A stretch of 5,439 nucleotides of DNA, taken from positions 1-5,439 of the forward strand of contig CALCPT010000270.1 in assembly GCA_937897265.1 (NCBI GenBank), read 5' to 3'. The translations under genes and the position numbers were made by a program. The notes under the pieces were generated by a model that searched no databases, was not told the origin of the DNA, and saw only the letters and a program-made list of their open reading frames with translations. This document shows positions 1 through 5,439 of this stretch, piece by piece (the first letter of the stretch is position 1; each line of letters starts with the position of its first letter). The DNA comes from an uncultured Alcaligenaceae bacterium (lineage in GTDB: Bacteria; Pseudomonadota; Gammaproteobacteria; Burkholderiales; Burkholderiaceae_B).

Positions 1-932
1 GAAACCGTCGTGCCACCACTGTAGGTGTTCGCGCCACTCATCACAGTCGTACCCGCACCTGTGAACGTTAAGCCGCCCGCACCCGAGAATGAACCTGAGA
101 GGGTTGCACTGCCAGAGCTTGGATTCAGAATGGTGCTTGCGTTTGAAATACTAAAAGCTGCGCTTGAGCGATCGCCGCGCAGGAGCACCAGCGTGCCACC
201 CGCAAGGACTGGACTCGCACCAAGAGAGGATAAGGCAATACTCGTACCCCTTATGATGGTGGAAGTGCTTGTGGTGGTCGAGCCATCCGAGCCGCTTGAG
301 CCAGCCGATGATGATGAGATCGGCACAGTGAGTAACTCAGATATCGCATACAGTTGTTGCAGGGTGCCTACGCCGAGGGTGCCGATTGCTATCCAAAATT
401 GATCTGTTAGGCTCGGTACACCAATGCCAGGATTAGCGCTCCCGACTTCGTTGCCTGCTTTACGTATTCCGCCGTTAGTAGAGCCCGTCCACGCTACGTT
501 CGTAGGTGGGTCTAAGCCATTAATTTGAACGATCTTGCCACTCGATCCAGCCGCAAAACCGCCTCCTCTCCAAAGCCCTCCTGCGCCAGTCGTCAGATTA
601 CTAGCAAAGAGTGTGCCGTTCGAGCGATAAATCGGCACATTCGTCCCAAAGCCACCGACGTTATCGCGAGCGTCGACTGCAGATGTGGAAACAACAGCTT
701 TCCAATTGATGATCGCACCTCCGAAGGTCGCACCATTAGCATCAGTTTGTACGTTGGCGTTGTAAGTATTAATGTCGGTCGAGTTCGCTTGGTACGTACC
801 TGACGTCACAACAATAAAACGGAACGTGGAGCCCTCAGCAAGGCCAGACGGCGCAGTGAGTGGGGCGGCCTCTAGGAAAACCGAAAAGAGGATAGCGAAA
901 AGCGCTGCAACAGACGCAAGAAAGCGTTTCAC
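1..932 (-). CDS. Autotransporter-like secreted protein with autotransporter-associated beta-strand repeat, N-terminal part
   Basis: The reading frame is open from a GTG at 932-930 to the left window edge (310 codons), so the C-terminus is missing. Residues 1 to about 23 form a signal peptide (VKRFLASVAALFAILFSVFL, then EAAP): a short basic start, a hydrophobic core and small residues at the likely cleavage site. Residues about 30-200 form a cysteine-free globular domain with WKAVVSTSAVDARDN, VPIY, LWRGG, VAWTGS and LYAISELLTVP. From memory this resembles a domain frequent in PEP-CTERM proteins. A Ser/Thr/Gly linker follows at about 206-226. Residues 284-310 read GAGGLTFTGAG then SGANTYSGGTTV, the hallmark of the autotransporter-associated beta-strand repeat (TIGR02601 type), so a long beta-helical passenger and an outer-membrane barrel are expected beyond the edge. 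Function is probably a surface adhesin or exported protein; the ligand is unknown. The GTG start is chosen for its signal peptide and the GGAGA ribosome site 5 bases upstream. An upstream in-frame GTG at 956 is less likely. Confidence 0.82.
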   Translation of the reverse strand, partial: MKRFLASVAALFAILFSVFLEAAPLTAPSGLAEGSTFRFIVVTSGTYQANSTDINTYNANVQTDANGATFGGAIINWKAVVSTSAVDARDNVGGFGTNVPIYRSNGTLFASNLTTGAGGLWRGGGFAAGSSGKIVQINGLDPPTNVAWTGSTNGGIRKAGNEVGSANPGIGVPSLTDQFWIAIGTLGVGTLQQLYAISELLTVPISSSSAGSSGSDGSTTTSTSTIIRGTSIALSSLGASPVLAGGTLVLLRGDRSSAAFSISNASTILNPSSGSATLSGSFSGAGGLTFTGAGTTVMSGANTYSGGTTV

Positions 933-937
933 ACTGA

Positions 938-942
938 TCTCC
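938..942 (-). promoter_or_regulatory. Ribosome binding site that fixes the GTG start of the autotransporter-like gene
   Basis: The minus strand reads GGAGA, five bases (TCAGT) before the GTG at 932-930. No in-frame ATG lies nearby, so this site plus the signal peptide directly after it decides the start. Confidence 0.65.
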
Positions 943-961
943 GATGAGTCGCCCACGCAGC

Positions 962-999
962 AAAAGAAAAAAGCCTTAAGATAATTTTATCTCAAGACT
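962..999 (-). terminator. Strong rho-independent terminator (minus-strand transcript)
   Basis: On the minus strand AGTCTTGAGATAA, a two-base AA spacer and TTATCTTAAGGCT can form a 13-pair stem (the innermost pair probably opens), followed at once by TTTTTCTTTT. Two of the pairs are G-U, which in a plus-strand transcript would become A-C mismatches, so the hairpin fits a minus-strand transcript best. A-rich sequence just before the stem could pair with the U-tract. It lies 70 bp past the oxidoreductase stop and directly after the tRNA-like relic, so it ends either that gene's transcript or, historically, the tRNA's. Its U-tract ends 29 bases before the next start codon. Confidence 0.8.
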
Positions 1000-1015
1000 T
1001 TTTAGTCTTTTTCTT

Positions 1016-1063
1016 TGCGCCTCGAATTGGACTCGAACCAGCGACTAGCGCTCTAACCGAGCC
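1016..1063 (-). pseudogene. tRNA-like relic: D-arm and T-arm without an anticodon arm
   Basis: On the minus strand GGCTCGGTTAGAGC (about 1063-1050) looks like a tRNA D-arm with a shortened loop, its GCTC/GAGC stem intact. Only a few bases later GTCGCTGGTTCGAGTCCA (about 1045-1028) matches a typical tRNA variable-region/T-arm sequence, with the TTCGAGT loop. The order and strand are right for a tRNA, but the anticodon arm is absent. No 5' acceptor strand complementary to the 3' TCGAGGCGCA exists, and the outer T-stem is poorly paired. It therefore cannot be a working tRNA. A deletion product or an integration-site remnant is the likeliest explanation, with chance resemblance the alternative. 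The tRNA's amino-acid identity cannot be read. Confidence 0.45.
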
Positions 1064-1069
1064 ACTTCC

Positions 1070-2212
1070 TCAACTGGCAATTGCTGGCGCCGGCCAGCCG
1101 TGCGAATTTTCAGAGCCCGGCCGGTTTTTTAGCCACCACGACCAGTCGCGCGGCAACAGAGAGAACGGGTCTTCGTGAGCAAGCTCACGCGCGGCCCAGA
1201 TTGGCCAATGCGGGTTAGCAAGTGCTGGTCGCCCCAGAAACACCAAGTCGACAAGTTCTTCACGTATCACCTGGTTCGCCACTGCAGGCTGCCCTAGGTT
1301 CCAGCTAACCGCCACCGGAATTCCGACCTCCCGACGCACGCGACTGCCTCGCTCTACCATGAAGGCCGCGCGAGAGAATGGAGGCTCGCGCATGTCGTCG
1401 GTGTTTAGACCGATGCTCAAATCCGCCAGATCAATTCCGTGGTTCTTTAACTGCGCGACCGCCCAAACCGCTTCATCAAACTGCACGCCGTCTTCATGGT
1501 AATCATCCGTTACCAGACGCATCGTGAGCGGTAGGCGCTCAGGCCAAACGGCACGTACCGCATCAAGCGCCTCGCGATGAAATCGAAGCCGATTCTCGAG
1601 CGTTCCGCCGTAAGCATCCGTACGTTGATTTGCCAAGGGTGAGAAAAAACTTGCGCCGAGATAACCGTGTGCGAAGTGCATTTCTAGCCACTCGAAGCCA
1701 GCCGCGAGGGCCCGTTTTGCGGCGGCCGCATAGGCCCGGTGCAACGCATGAATTTCGTCAACGGTGAGTTCGTGCACGGGATATGGGAAGCGCCCGCCAT
1801 ATGGAATGGGCGAGGGACCGCGCACCTGCCAGCCATCAGGATGGTCTGGGGCGATTTGCAACTTACCCTCCCAAGGCTTTTGCTCGCTTCCCTTACGACC
1901 CGTATGGCCCAGTTGAATGGCTGGCACCGCACCCATATCCTTGATCATCCTGACTACACGGGCCATGCTTTCGATCTGCTCGTCCTCCCACAACCCGGCA
2001 CACGAGGTACTGGTGCGGCCGTCGGGTGTGATGGCGATTTGTTCGGGGAAGATTAAGCCGAACCCGCCGGCCGCACGCGAGCCCATCAGCATCAGGTGGA
2101 AATCGTTCATCTTGCCATCTGGCTCAGACCGATACATCGTCATCGGCGACATCGCAATGCGATTGCGGAGCGTGACTCCCTTGAGCGTATAGGGTGAGAA
2201 TAAATCAGGCAT
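1070..2212 (-). CDS. NADH:flavin oxidoreductase, Old Yellow Enzyme family (YqjM-like)
   Basis: This 380-residue protein spans a whole FMN-binding TIM barrel of the Old Yellow Enzyme family, the usual length for the YqjM-like class. Members reduce activated C=C bonds (enones, maleimides, some nitro compounds) using NAD(P)H in the cytoplasm. Seen in order: PDLFSPYTLKGVTLRNRI at the N-terminus, MSPMTMY at 21-27, IQLGHTGRKG at 99-108 (Gln100 for the flavin), MHFAHGYL at 178-185 with the substrate-binding pair His179/His182, SPLANQRTDAYGG and ENR at 191-208, Arg232 in TMRL, and the phosphate-site motif LGRPALANPHW near the C-terminus. The position of the redox-tuning Cys of YqjM (PMCMY) holds Thr25. 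The ATG at 2212 is preferred over an upstream ATG at 2284 because it has an AAGGAAG ribosome site 7 bases away and matches the family N-terminus; the 24 extra residues look unrelated. A 15-bp palindrome lies 43 bp upstream. The physiological substrate is unknown. Confidence 0.9.
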   Translation of the reverse strand: MPDLFSPYTLKGVTLRNRIAMSPMTMYRSEPDGKMNDFHLMLMGSRAAGGFGLIFPEQIAITPDGRTSTSCAGLWEDEQIESMARVVRMIKDMGAVPAIQLGHTGRKGSEQKPWEGKLQIAPDHPDGWQVRGPSPIPYGGRFPYPVHELTVDEIHALHRAYAAAAKRALAAGFEWLEMHFAHGYLGASFFSPLANQRTDAYGGTLENRLRFHREALDAVRAVWPERLPLTMRLVTDDYHEDGVQFDEAVWAVAQLKNHGIDLADLSIGLNTDDMREPPFSRAAFMVERGSRVRREVGIPVAVSWNLGQPAVANQVIREELVDLVFLGRPALANPHWPIWAARELAHEDPFSLLPRDWSWWLKNRPGSENSHGWPAPAIAS

Positions 2213-2219
2213 GGACGAA

Positions 2220-2226
2220 CTTCCTT
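2220..2226 (-). promoter_or_regulatory. Ribosome binding site deciding the start of the Old Yellow Enzyme gene
   Basis: The minus strand reads AAGGAAG, seven bases before the ATG at 2212-2210. This supports the shorter 380-residue protein over the 404-residue reading from 2284. Confidence 0.7.
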
Positions 2227-2254
2227 GGCTTTTGCATCTATTGATCGCGGGGCA

Positions 2255-2269
2255 GACGCGAATCGCGTC
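2255..2269. promoter_or_regulatory. Perfect 15-bp palindrome, candidate operator or leader hairpin for the oxidoreductase gene
   Basis: The sequence is GACGCGA, one central base, TCGCGTC: two perfect 7-bp arms. It ends 43 bp upstream of the ATG at 2212, where a repressor could block a promoter or its early transcript. Old Yellow Enzyme genes are often controlled by TetR-type repressors that bind such palindromes (nemR-nemA in Escherichia coli), but no regulator gene is in this window. It could instead form a 5' leader hairpin. The palindrome is seen directly; the role is inferred. Confidence 0.4.
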
Positions 2270-2374
2270 GCTGAAACGACACAATGTTAATTGATTTAGC
2301 CCCCTCGTTTTTATTGCGAATGACTAAAAAAGAGTGCGCGCCCATCGGGCAAATATCAATAAAATGACTCAACA

Positions 2375-3229
2375 CTATCGGAACACGACCGTTTTACTGC
2401 CGTTGACTAAGATTCTATGTTCAACATGACTAGACACAGCCCGCGATAGCACCCGCGATTCAATATCGCTGCCAACTTGCGTTAAATCTTGCGCATTCAT
2501 GGTGTGATCGACGCGTTGCACGTCTTGCTCGATGATCGGACCCTCGTCAAGATCGTGCGTGACGTAATGCGCCGTCGCCCCAATAATCTTAACGCCACGC
2601 GCGTGCGCCTGATAGTAAGGTCGTGCGCCCTTGAAGCTTGGTAAAAAGCTGTGATGAATGTTGATCGCTTTGCCTCTTAGAGCAGAGCATAGCTCAGGTG
2701 ACAAAATTTGCATGTAGCGTGCAAGCACGACTAAATCGATTTCTTCGCGCTTGACGATCGCTAAAATAGCAGCCTCTTGCGAGGCCTTAGTTTCAGGGGT
2801 AACTGGCAAATAATGAAAAGGGATTTCGTAAGATTTTGCCATCTGCGCAAAGTCTTGATGGTTGGACACAATCCCGACTATATCGGCGTTCACCTGTTTT
2901 GAGTGCACTCTATAAAGCAGATCGTTTAAGCAGTGACCTTGCTTACTGACCAAAACCAGTAAGCGCGCTTTTTTTTGTGCGTCATGTAACTGCCAGGACA
3001 TTTGAAACTGGGGCGCCAAAATCACAAAGTCGGTTTTGACTTGTTCGATGCCAACACCATCAGGCAGGGCAAAGTGCACGCGCAAAAAAAATTGACCTGT
3101 CTCGCCGTCGCCAAACTGTTGAGCGTCAATGATGTTACCTTGATGCTTCAGCAGCAAACCACTGACGTTATAAACGATGCCCGTGCGGTCAGGGCAGGCT
3201 AGGGTTAAGATGAAGTCATGGACAGGCAT
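2375..3229 (-). CDS. purU: Formyltetrahydrofolate deformylase PurU
   Basis: PurU hydrolyses 10-formyltetrahydrofolate to tetrahydrofolate and formate in the cytoplasm, supplying formate to PurT-type purine synthesis and balancing one-carbon folate pools. The 284-residue length is typical. Residues 1 to about 80 are an ACT regulatory domain beginning FILTLACPDRTGIVYNVS, with GNIIDAQQF. Residues about 88-280 are the formyltransferase fold with VSKQGHCLNDLLYR at 94-107, LARYMQILSPELC at 169-181, INIHHSFLPSFKGARPY at 189-205 and HDLDEGPIIEQD at 225-236. The catalytic triad of the family, Asn190, His192 and Asp228, is present. The ATG at 3229 gives the exact family N-terminus; its ribosome site is weak (AGAAGA only). 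It lies 86 bp after the VWA gene and behind its own consensus -10 box, so it probably forms a separate unit. No nearby purine gene is seen. Confidence 0.97.
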   Translation of the reverse strand: MPVHDFILTLACPDRTGIVYNVSGLLLKHQGNIIDAQQFGDGETGQFFLRVHFALPDGVGIEQVKTDFVILAPQFQMSWQLHDAQKKARLLVLVSKQGHCLNDLLYRVHSKQVNADIVGIVSNHQDFAQMAKSYEIPFHYLPVTPETKASQEAAILAIVKREEIDLVVLARYMQILSPELCSALRGKAINIHHSFLPSFKGARPYYQAHARGVKIIGATAHYVTHDLDEGPIIEQDVQRVDHTMNAQDLTQVGSDIESRVLSRAVSSHVEHRILVNGSKTVVFR

Positions 3230-3271
3230 ACTAGGTTTTCTTCTGTTGTTGTAGTAGCTTTTACATGCTTG

Positions 3272-3277
3272 ATTATA
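3272..3277 (-). promoter_or_regulatory. Candidate sigma-70 -10 box for purU
   Basis: The minus strand carries a perfect TATAAT in the 86-bp gap between the VWA gene and purU. Transcription would begin near 3265 and leave a leader of about 36 bases. No good -35 hexamer is visible at 16-18 bp spacing (CGCTCT at 17 bp), so the promoter may be weak or activator-dependent. That leader is too short for a riboswitch. Confidence 0.45.
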
Positions 3278-3315
3278 CTGTCAGGAACTTCTAAAGAGCG
3301 TAACGTAAACCAGTG

Positions 3316-5079
3316 TTACTTTCTGAGTTGTTGATACAGCATCGATAGATAGCGCGGTAAGGCTTCGGGATGTTCAAGAATCTGCCTGGCGCGCAATCCG
3401 TATACCGCCTCAGCATAAGGTCTAGCCTGAGCGTCCATCACTAAGCCATAGACCTGCACTCCAGTAGCACGCGCCTCACTGACCGCTCTCGCCGCATCTG
3501 CAATCAAATAGTCAGGGTCGAATACATCAATATCCGACGGTGCTCCATCGGTCAAGACAATCACTGCGCGTCTCTCAGTCGTTTCTTGACCTGCGGCGAG
3601 CGTCGCGTGCCTCAACGCGGCGCCCAAGCGGGTTGAATATTCAGCTCGCGCCTGAGCAATCCGTGCAAATACAGACGCTGAAAGCGGTTGATTGAACTCT
3701 AAAAATCGGGTGTAACTCACTGCGTGGCGGGTATTCGAACTGAAGCCATGGATCGCGACCCGGTCTTGACGCGCACGAGCCGCGCAGGCGACATCAAGCG
3801 CTGCCTTTTTTTGTAACGCAAGAATTGAAAGCTGAGCGTCGCCTACCGTAGTCGCGGTCGAAGCAGACAGATCCATCAGCAGCAGTATGCTTAAGGTGCT
3901 AGCGCGCAAGTGCGGGTTTTGAAAAACGCGGGGGTCTGTGCTGCCCTCTCGTCGCTGCGAGGCTCGATAGTCGATCAAGGCATCCATATCAAGCTCATGA
4001 CCTTGCCATTGTCGTCGTTGCGTGTGACCCCGCTCGGCGCCCAACAGCCTGAAGCTCAGAGGCCTCGGGTCAAAGCCCTCAGTCGGGGGGCCAGCCTCTT
4101 CATTCCCGTCCGAAGGAAAGGCGGCATCGTCGATGACCGTGCACCAATTCTCGCGTAAGACGCAAGTGCGCTGATACCACTCTGGATATAGAAATATTGA
4201 GCGTCCCGCGACCAATGCGGCGACCTCTGAGCCTGGAGCCGAAGCAACATAGGCCTCAATCGACTGACGTCGCTTTGAGTCTGACCCCGGGGCGTGAGCT
4301 GCCTCGGGAGGCATCTCGTTTGACTCGCTGCGCTCACGCGGTATGACACTTGGCTGCGAGGCAATGCTCTTGTTCAGCTCTGACTGCGCGCCTGTATGCT
4401 CAAAGTTCCACAGATAAGAATGATCATCGTGGTACGCCAACGGCACAAGATATTGATTTGGATTGAACTGTACGCGCATCTGCCTAAGATCATTGGCCAT
4501 GATCGATGCAATGCGACGAAAACCATCGTAGTCTTCCAACCCGTGCTGCTTTTCATGTTCAAAAAAAAGTCTGCATGCCTTACTGACCCAATAGGGCTCT
4601 TGCCCGGTTGGGCCCTGCACGAGCGCAGTCGTGAGTGCCTCTATTAAAGATGTGAAATAGCCCGACACACTTTGCCCACGCGATTGATTACCGAGCGCAA
4701 ACCAGGTCCGGATACCGGGATACTTTGCGCATAATAAACGATAGACACGCGCATCCTCAAAGGCAGACACGACAGCCACACCCATTGGCTTTAAACCATT
4801 GGTTGAGCGACCGGCTTGGCTAAACAAAAAATGCGCGGCCGCGTGGGCTACGCGCGCTAATTGAAGTTCATCGTGCTCTTGAGCACCTTGCGCAAGAGGT
4901 GTGAATGCCGGAAGCCAGACATGCGTGGCGGTCAGAACCGTTCGTGTTTGAGGCGCGCTCGGCTCGGAGCATTGCAAGCCAGCGTGCACCCTGATTTCGA
5001 TTGCAACGCTTTTCTGAGCCAAGGCACAAAGTACGAGCCGCAGCGAATCCAACGTTTGTACAGAAAGGTGGTCCTTCAT
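3316..5079 (-). CDS. NorD/CbbO-type VWA-domain protein, metalloenzyme activase subunit
   Basis: This 587-residue protein has a C-terminal von Willebrand factor A domain from about 395. Its metal-ion-dependent adhesion site is intact: Asp403, Ser405 and Ser407 in LLMDLSAST, Thr483 in STRLGAALRHA, and Asp511 in VIVLTDGAPSD. The N-terminal half has ARVAHAAAHFLF and SAFEDARVYRLLCAKYPGIR, matching the alpha-helical part of NorD and CbbO with its ExAR and (Y/F)PG(I/L)R signatures. A hydrophilic linker with MPPEAAHAPGSDSKRRQ lies near 255-270. NorD with NorQ activates nitric oxide reductase, probably during non-heme iron insertion; CbbO with CbbQ activates Rubisco. The protein lacks the long N-terminal region of CbbO, so NorD is slightly favoured, but neither target enzyme is in view. 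Its ATG overlaps the ATPase stop codon (ATGA). No strong ribosome site precedes it, which suggests translational coupling. Cytoplasmic, with no signal peptide. Confidence 0.88.
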   Translation of the reverse strand: MKDHLSVQTLDSLRLVLCALAQKSVAIEIRVHAGLQCSEPSAPQTRTVLTATHVWLPAFTPLAQGAQEHDELQLARVAHAAAHFLFSQAGRSTNGLKPMGVAVVSAFEDARVYRLLCAKYPGIRTWFALGNQSRGQSVSGYFTSLIEALTTALVQGPTGQEPYWVSKACRLFFEHEKQHGLEDYDGFRRIASIMANDLRQMRVQFNPNQYLVPLAYHDDHSYLWNFEHTGAQSELNKSIASQPSVIPRERSESNEMPPEAAHAPGSDSKRRQSIEAYVASAPGSEVAALVAGRSIFLYPEWYQRTCVLRENWCTVIDDAAFPSDGNEEAGPPTEGFDPRPLSFRLLGAERGHTQRRQWQGHELDMDALIDYRASQRREGSTDPRVFQNPHLRASTLSILLLMDLSASTATTVGDAQLSILALQKKAALDVACAARARQDRVAIHGFSSNTRHAVSYTRFLEFNQPLSASVFARIAQARAEYSTRLGAALRHATLAAGQETTERRAVIVLTDGAPSDIDVFDPDYLIADAARAVSEARATGVQVYGLVMDAQARPYAEAVYGLRARQILEHPEALPRYLSMLYQQLRK

Positions 5080-5389
5080 CCAAGCTGCGCATCAACCAAT
5101 GCCCGTAAGGCACGCAATACGTCAAGGTCATCACTCAACGGATTAATCAAAGCTAACTCACAGCTGGCGCGCACTGTCGCGCCCTGCTGGATCAGCGTTG
5201 CCGCGTGACTCAACATCCTTGTGGATACCCCTTCGGCTAAACCACGCTGCGTCAGTGAGCGTGATTTTTGCGCGATACTGACTAGTTTTTGAGCGATATC
5301 CTCAGCCAACCCAGTCTCGCAACAAACGATCTTTATCTCGTGCGCAGTCTCGGGGTAATCAAAGGCCAAGGCTACAAAGCGTTGCCGAG
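5076..5389 (-). CDS. CbbQ/NorQ-family MoxR-type AAA+ ATPase, C-terminal fragment
   Basis: About 104 residues remain of a protein normally near 260-270. The fragment starts RQRFVALAFDYPE and ends ALVDAQLG. It matches the end of the AAA+ core and the C-terminal CbbQ/NirQ/NorQ domain: FDYP, IVCCETGLAEDIAQKLV, the GVSTRMLSHAA segment with the sensor-2-like arginine, and ELALINPLSDD. The Walker A and B motifs lie upstream and are missing. The break is artificial, since the frame runs straight into sequencing adapter at 5390. An apparent ATG at 5423 and the peptide MTGVQTCALPI are adapter-encoded and must not be taken as the start. Its stop overlaps the VWA gene's start by 4 bp, the classic arrangement of norQ-norD and cbbQ-cbbO. 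The hexameric ATPase would drive remodelling of a metalloenzyme with the VWA partner as adaptor. The choice between NorQ and CbbQ cannot be made here. Confidence 0.85.
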
Positions 5390-5439
5390 AGATCGGAAGA
5401 GCACACGTCTGAACTCCAGTCACGCCAATGTATCTCGTA
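5390..5439 (+). other. Illumina TruSeq-type adapter and barcode left at the contig end (artefact)
   Basis: From 5390 the sequence reads AGATCGGAAGAGC then ACACGTCTGAACTCCAGTCAC (to 5423), the standard index-read adapter. An 8-base barcode, GCCAATGT (5424-5431), follows, then ATCTCGTA (5432-5439), the start of the flow-cell arm. None of it is genomic. It truncates the ATPase gene and creates a false start codon on the minus strand. Confidence 0.98.

Noticed and set aside
25..984. Plus-strand open frames at 25-402, 525-803 and 772-984
   Set aside because: They are antisense to the continuous minus-strand autotransporter-like frame, whose signal peptide, ribosome site and beta-strand repeat are recognisable. 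The plus-strand products have no recognisable domain, and the last one runs into the terminator.
1684..2192. Open frames at 1684-1932 (-), 1739-2056 (+) and 1917-2192 (+)
   Set aside because: They lie wholly inside the well-supported Old Yellow Enzyme gene and show no family motifs.
2213..2284. Upstream ATG at 2284 giving a 24-residue N-terminal extension to the oxidoreductase
   Set aside because: The extension is unlike a family N-terminus or a signal peptide, spans the palindrome, and the ATG at 2212 has the clear AAGGAAG site.
2326..2350. GCCC-GAT-GGGC hairpin with a T6 run downstream of purU (minus strand)
   Set aside because: The stem has only 4 pairs and eight bases separate it from the T-run, so it does not meet the usual form of an intrinsic terminator. 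A weak or Rho-assisted end remains possible.
3297..3319. GTAAC/GTTAC inverted repeat at the end of the VWA gene
   Set aside because: It has a 5-pair A/T-rich stem with a 10-base loop and no proper T-tract, so it is not a convincing terminator.
2969..4568. Eight-base A/T runs inside genes (2969-2976, 3084-3091, 4561-4568) as possible frameshift or phase-variation sites
   Set aside because: All three sit in frame as Lys or Phe codons within intact family-matching proteins. No out-of-frame continuation or slippage product is suggested.
3910..5208. Open frames at 3910-4158 (+), 4056-4364 (-), 4374-4562 (-), 4396-4647 (+), 4861-5208 (+) and 4868-5134 (-)
   Set aside because: They overlap the NorD/CbbO-like gene, whose MIDAS residues and conserved motifs fix the true frame. 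None shows a domain, and none is needed to explain the sequence.

Overview
The window looks like one end of a metagenomic or draft-genome contig from a Gram-negative proteobacterium. Burkholderiales or another betaproteobacterium is my best guess, from the style of the PurU and NorD/CbbO-like proteins; this is inference, with no 16S or other marker present. All real genes lie on the minus strand, so the natural reading order is right to left. The last 50 bases (5390-5439) are not genomic. They are an Illumina TruSeq-type adapter with a barcode, so true sequence ends at 5389.

In transcription order: (1) the C-terminal end of a MoxR-type AAA+ ATPase of the CbbQ/NorQ family (5389-5076, cut by the adapter); (2) a VWA-domain partner of the NorD/CbbO type (5079-3316) that overlaps it by 4 bp (ATGA), so the two form a coupled pair; (3) after an 86-bp gap with a consensus -10 box, purU, formyltetrahydrofolate deformylase (3229-2375); (4) after a 162-bp gap holding a perfect 15-bp palindrome, an Old Yellow Enzyme-type FMN oxidoreductase (2212-1070); (5) a 137-bp gap with a tRNA-like relic (D-arm and T-arm, no anticodon arm) and a strong intrinsic terminator; (6) the first 310 codons of a secreted autotransporter-like protein (932 to beyond position 1), with a GTG start, signal peptide, a globular domain resembling one common in PEP-CTERM proteins, a Ser/Thr/Gly linker and the first autotransporter-associated beta-strand repeat.

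The ATPase/VWA pair would act together as a metalloenzyme activase (NO reductase or Rubisco in known cases), but the target enzyme is not in view. PurU feeds formate to purine synthesis and balances one-carbon folates. The oxidoreductase and the autotransporter look like separate transcription units. The least ordinary parts are the autotransporter's domain mix and the tRNA relic/terminator junction beside it, which could mark an old integration boundary. I see no CRISPR array, insertion sequence, rRNA gene or clearly new defence system.
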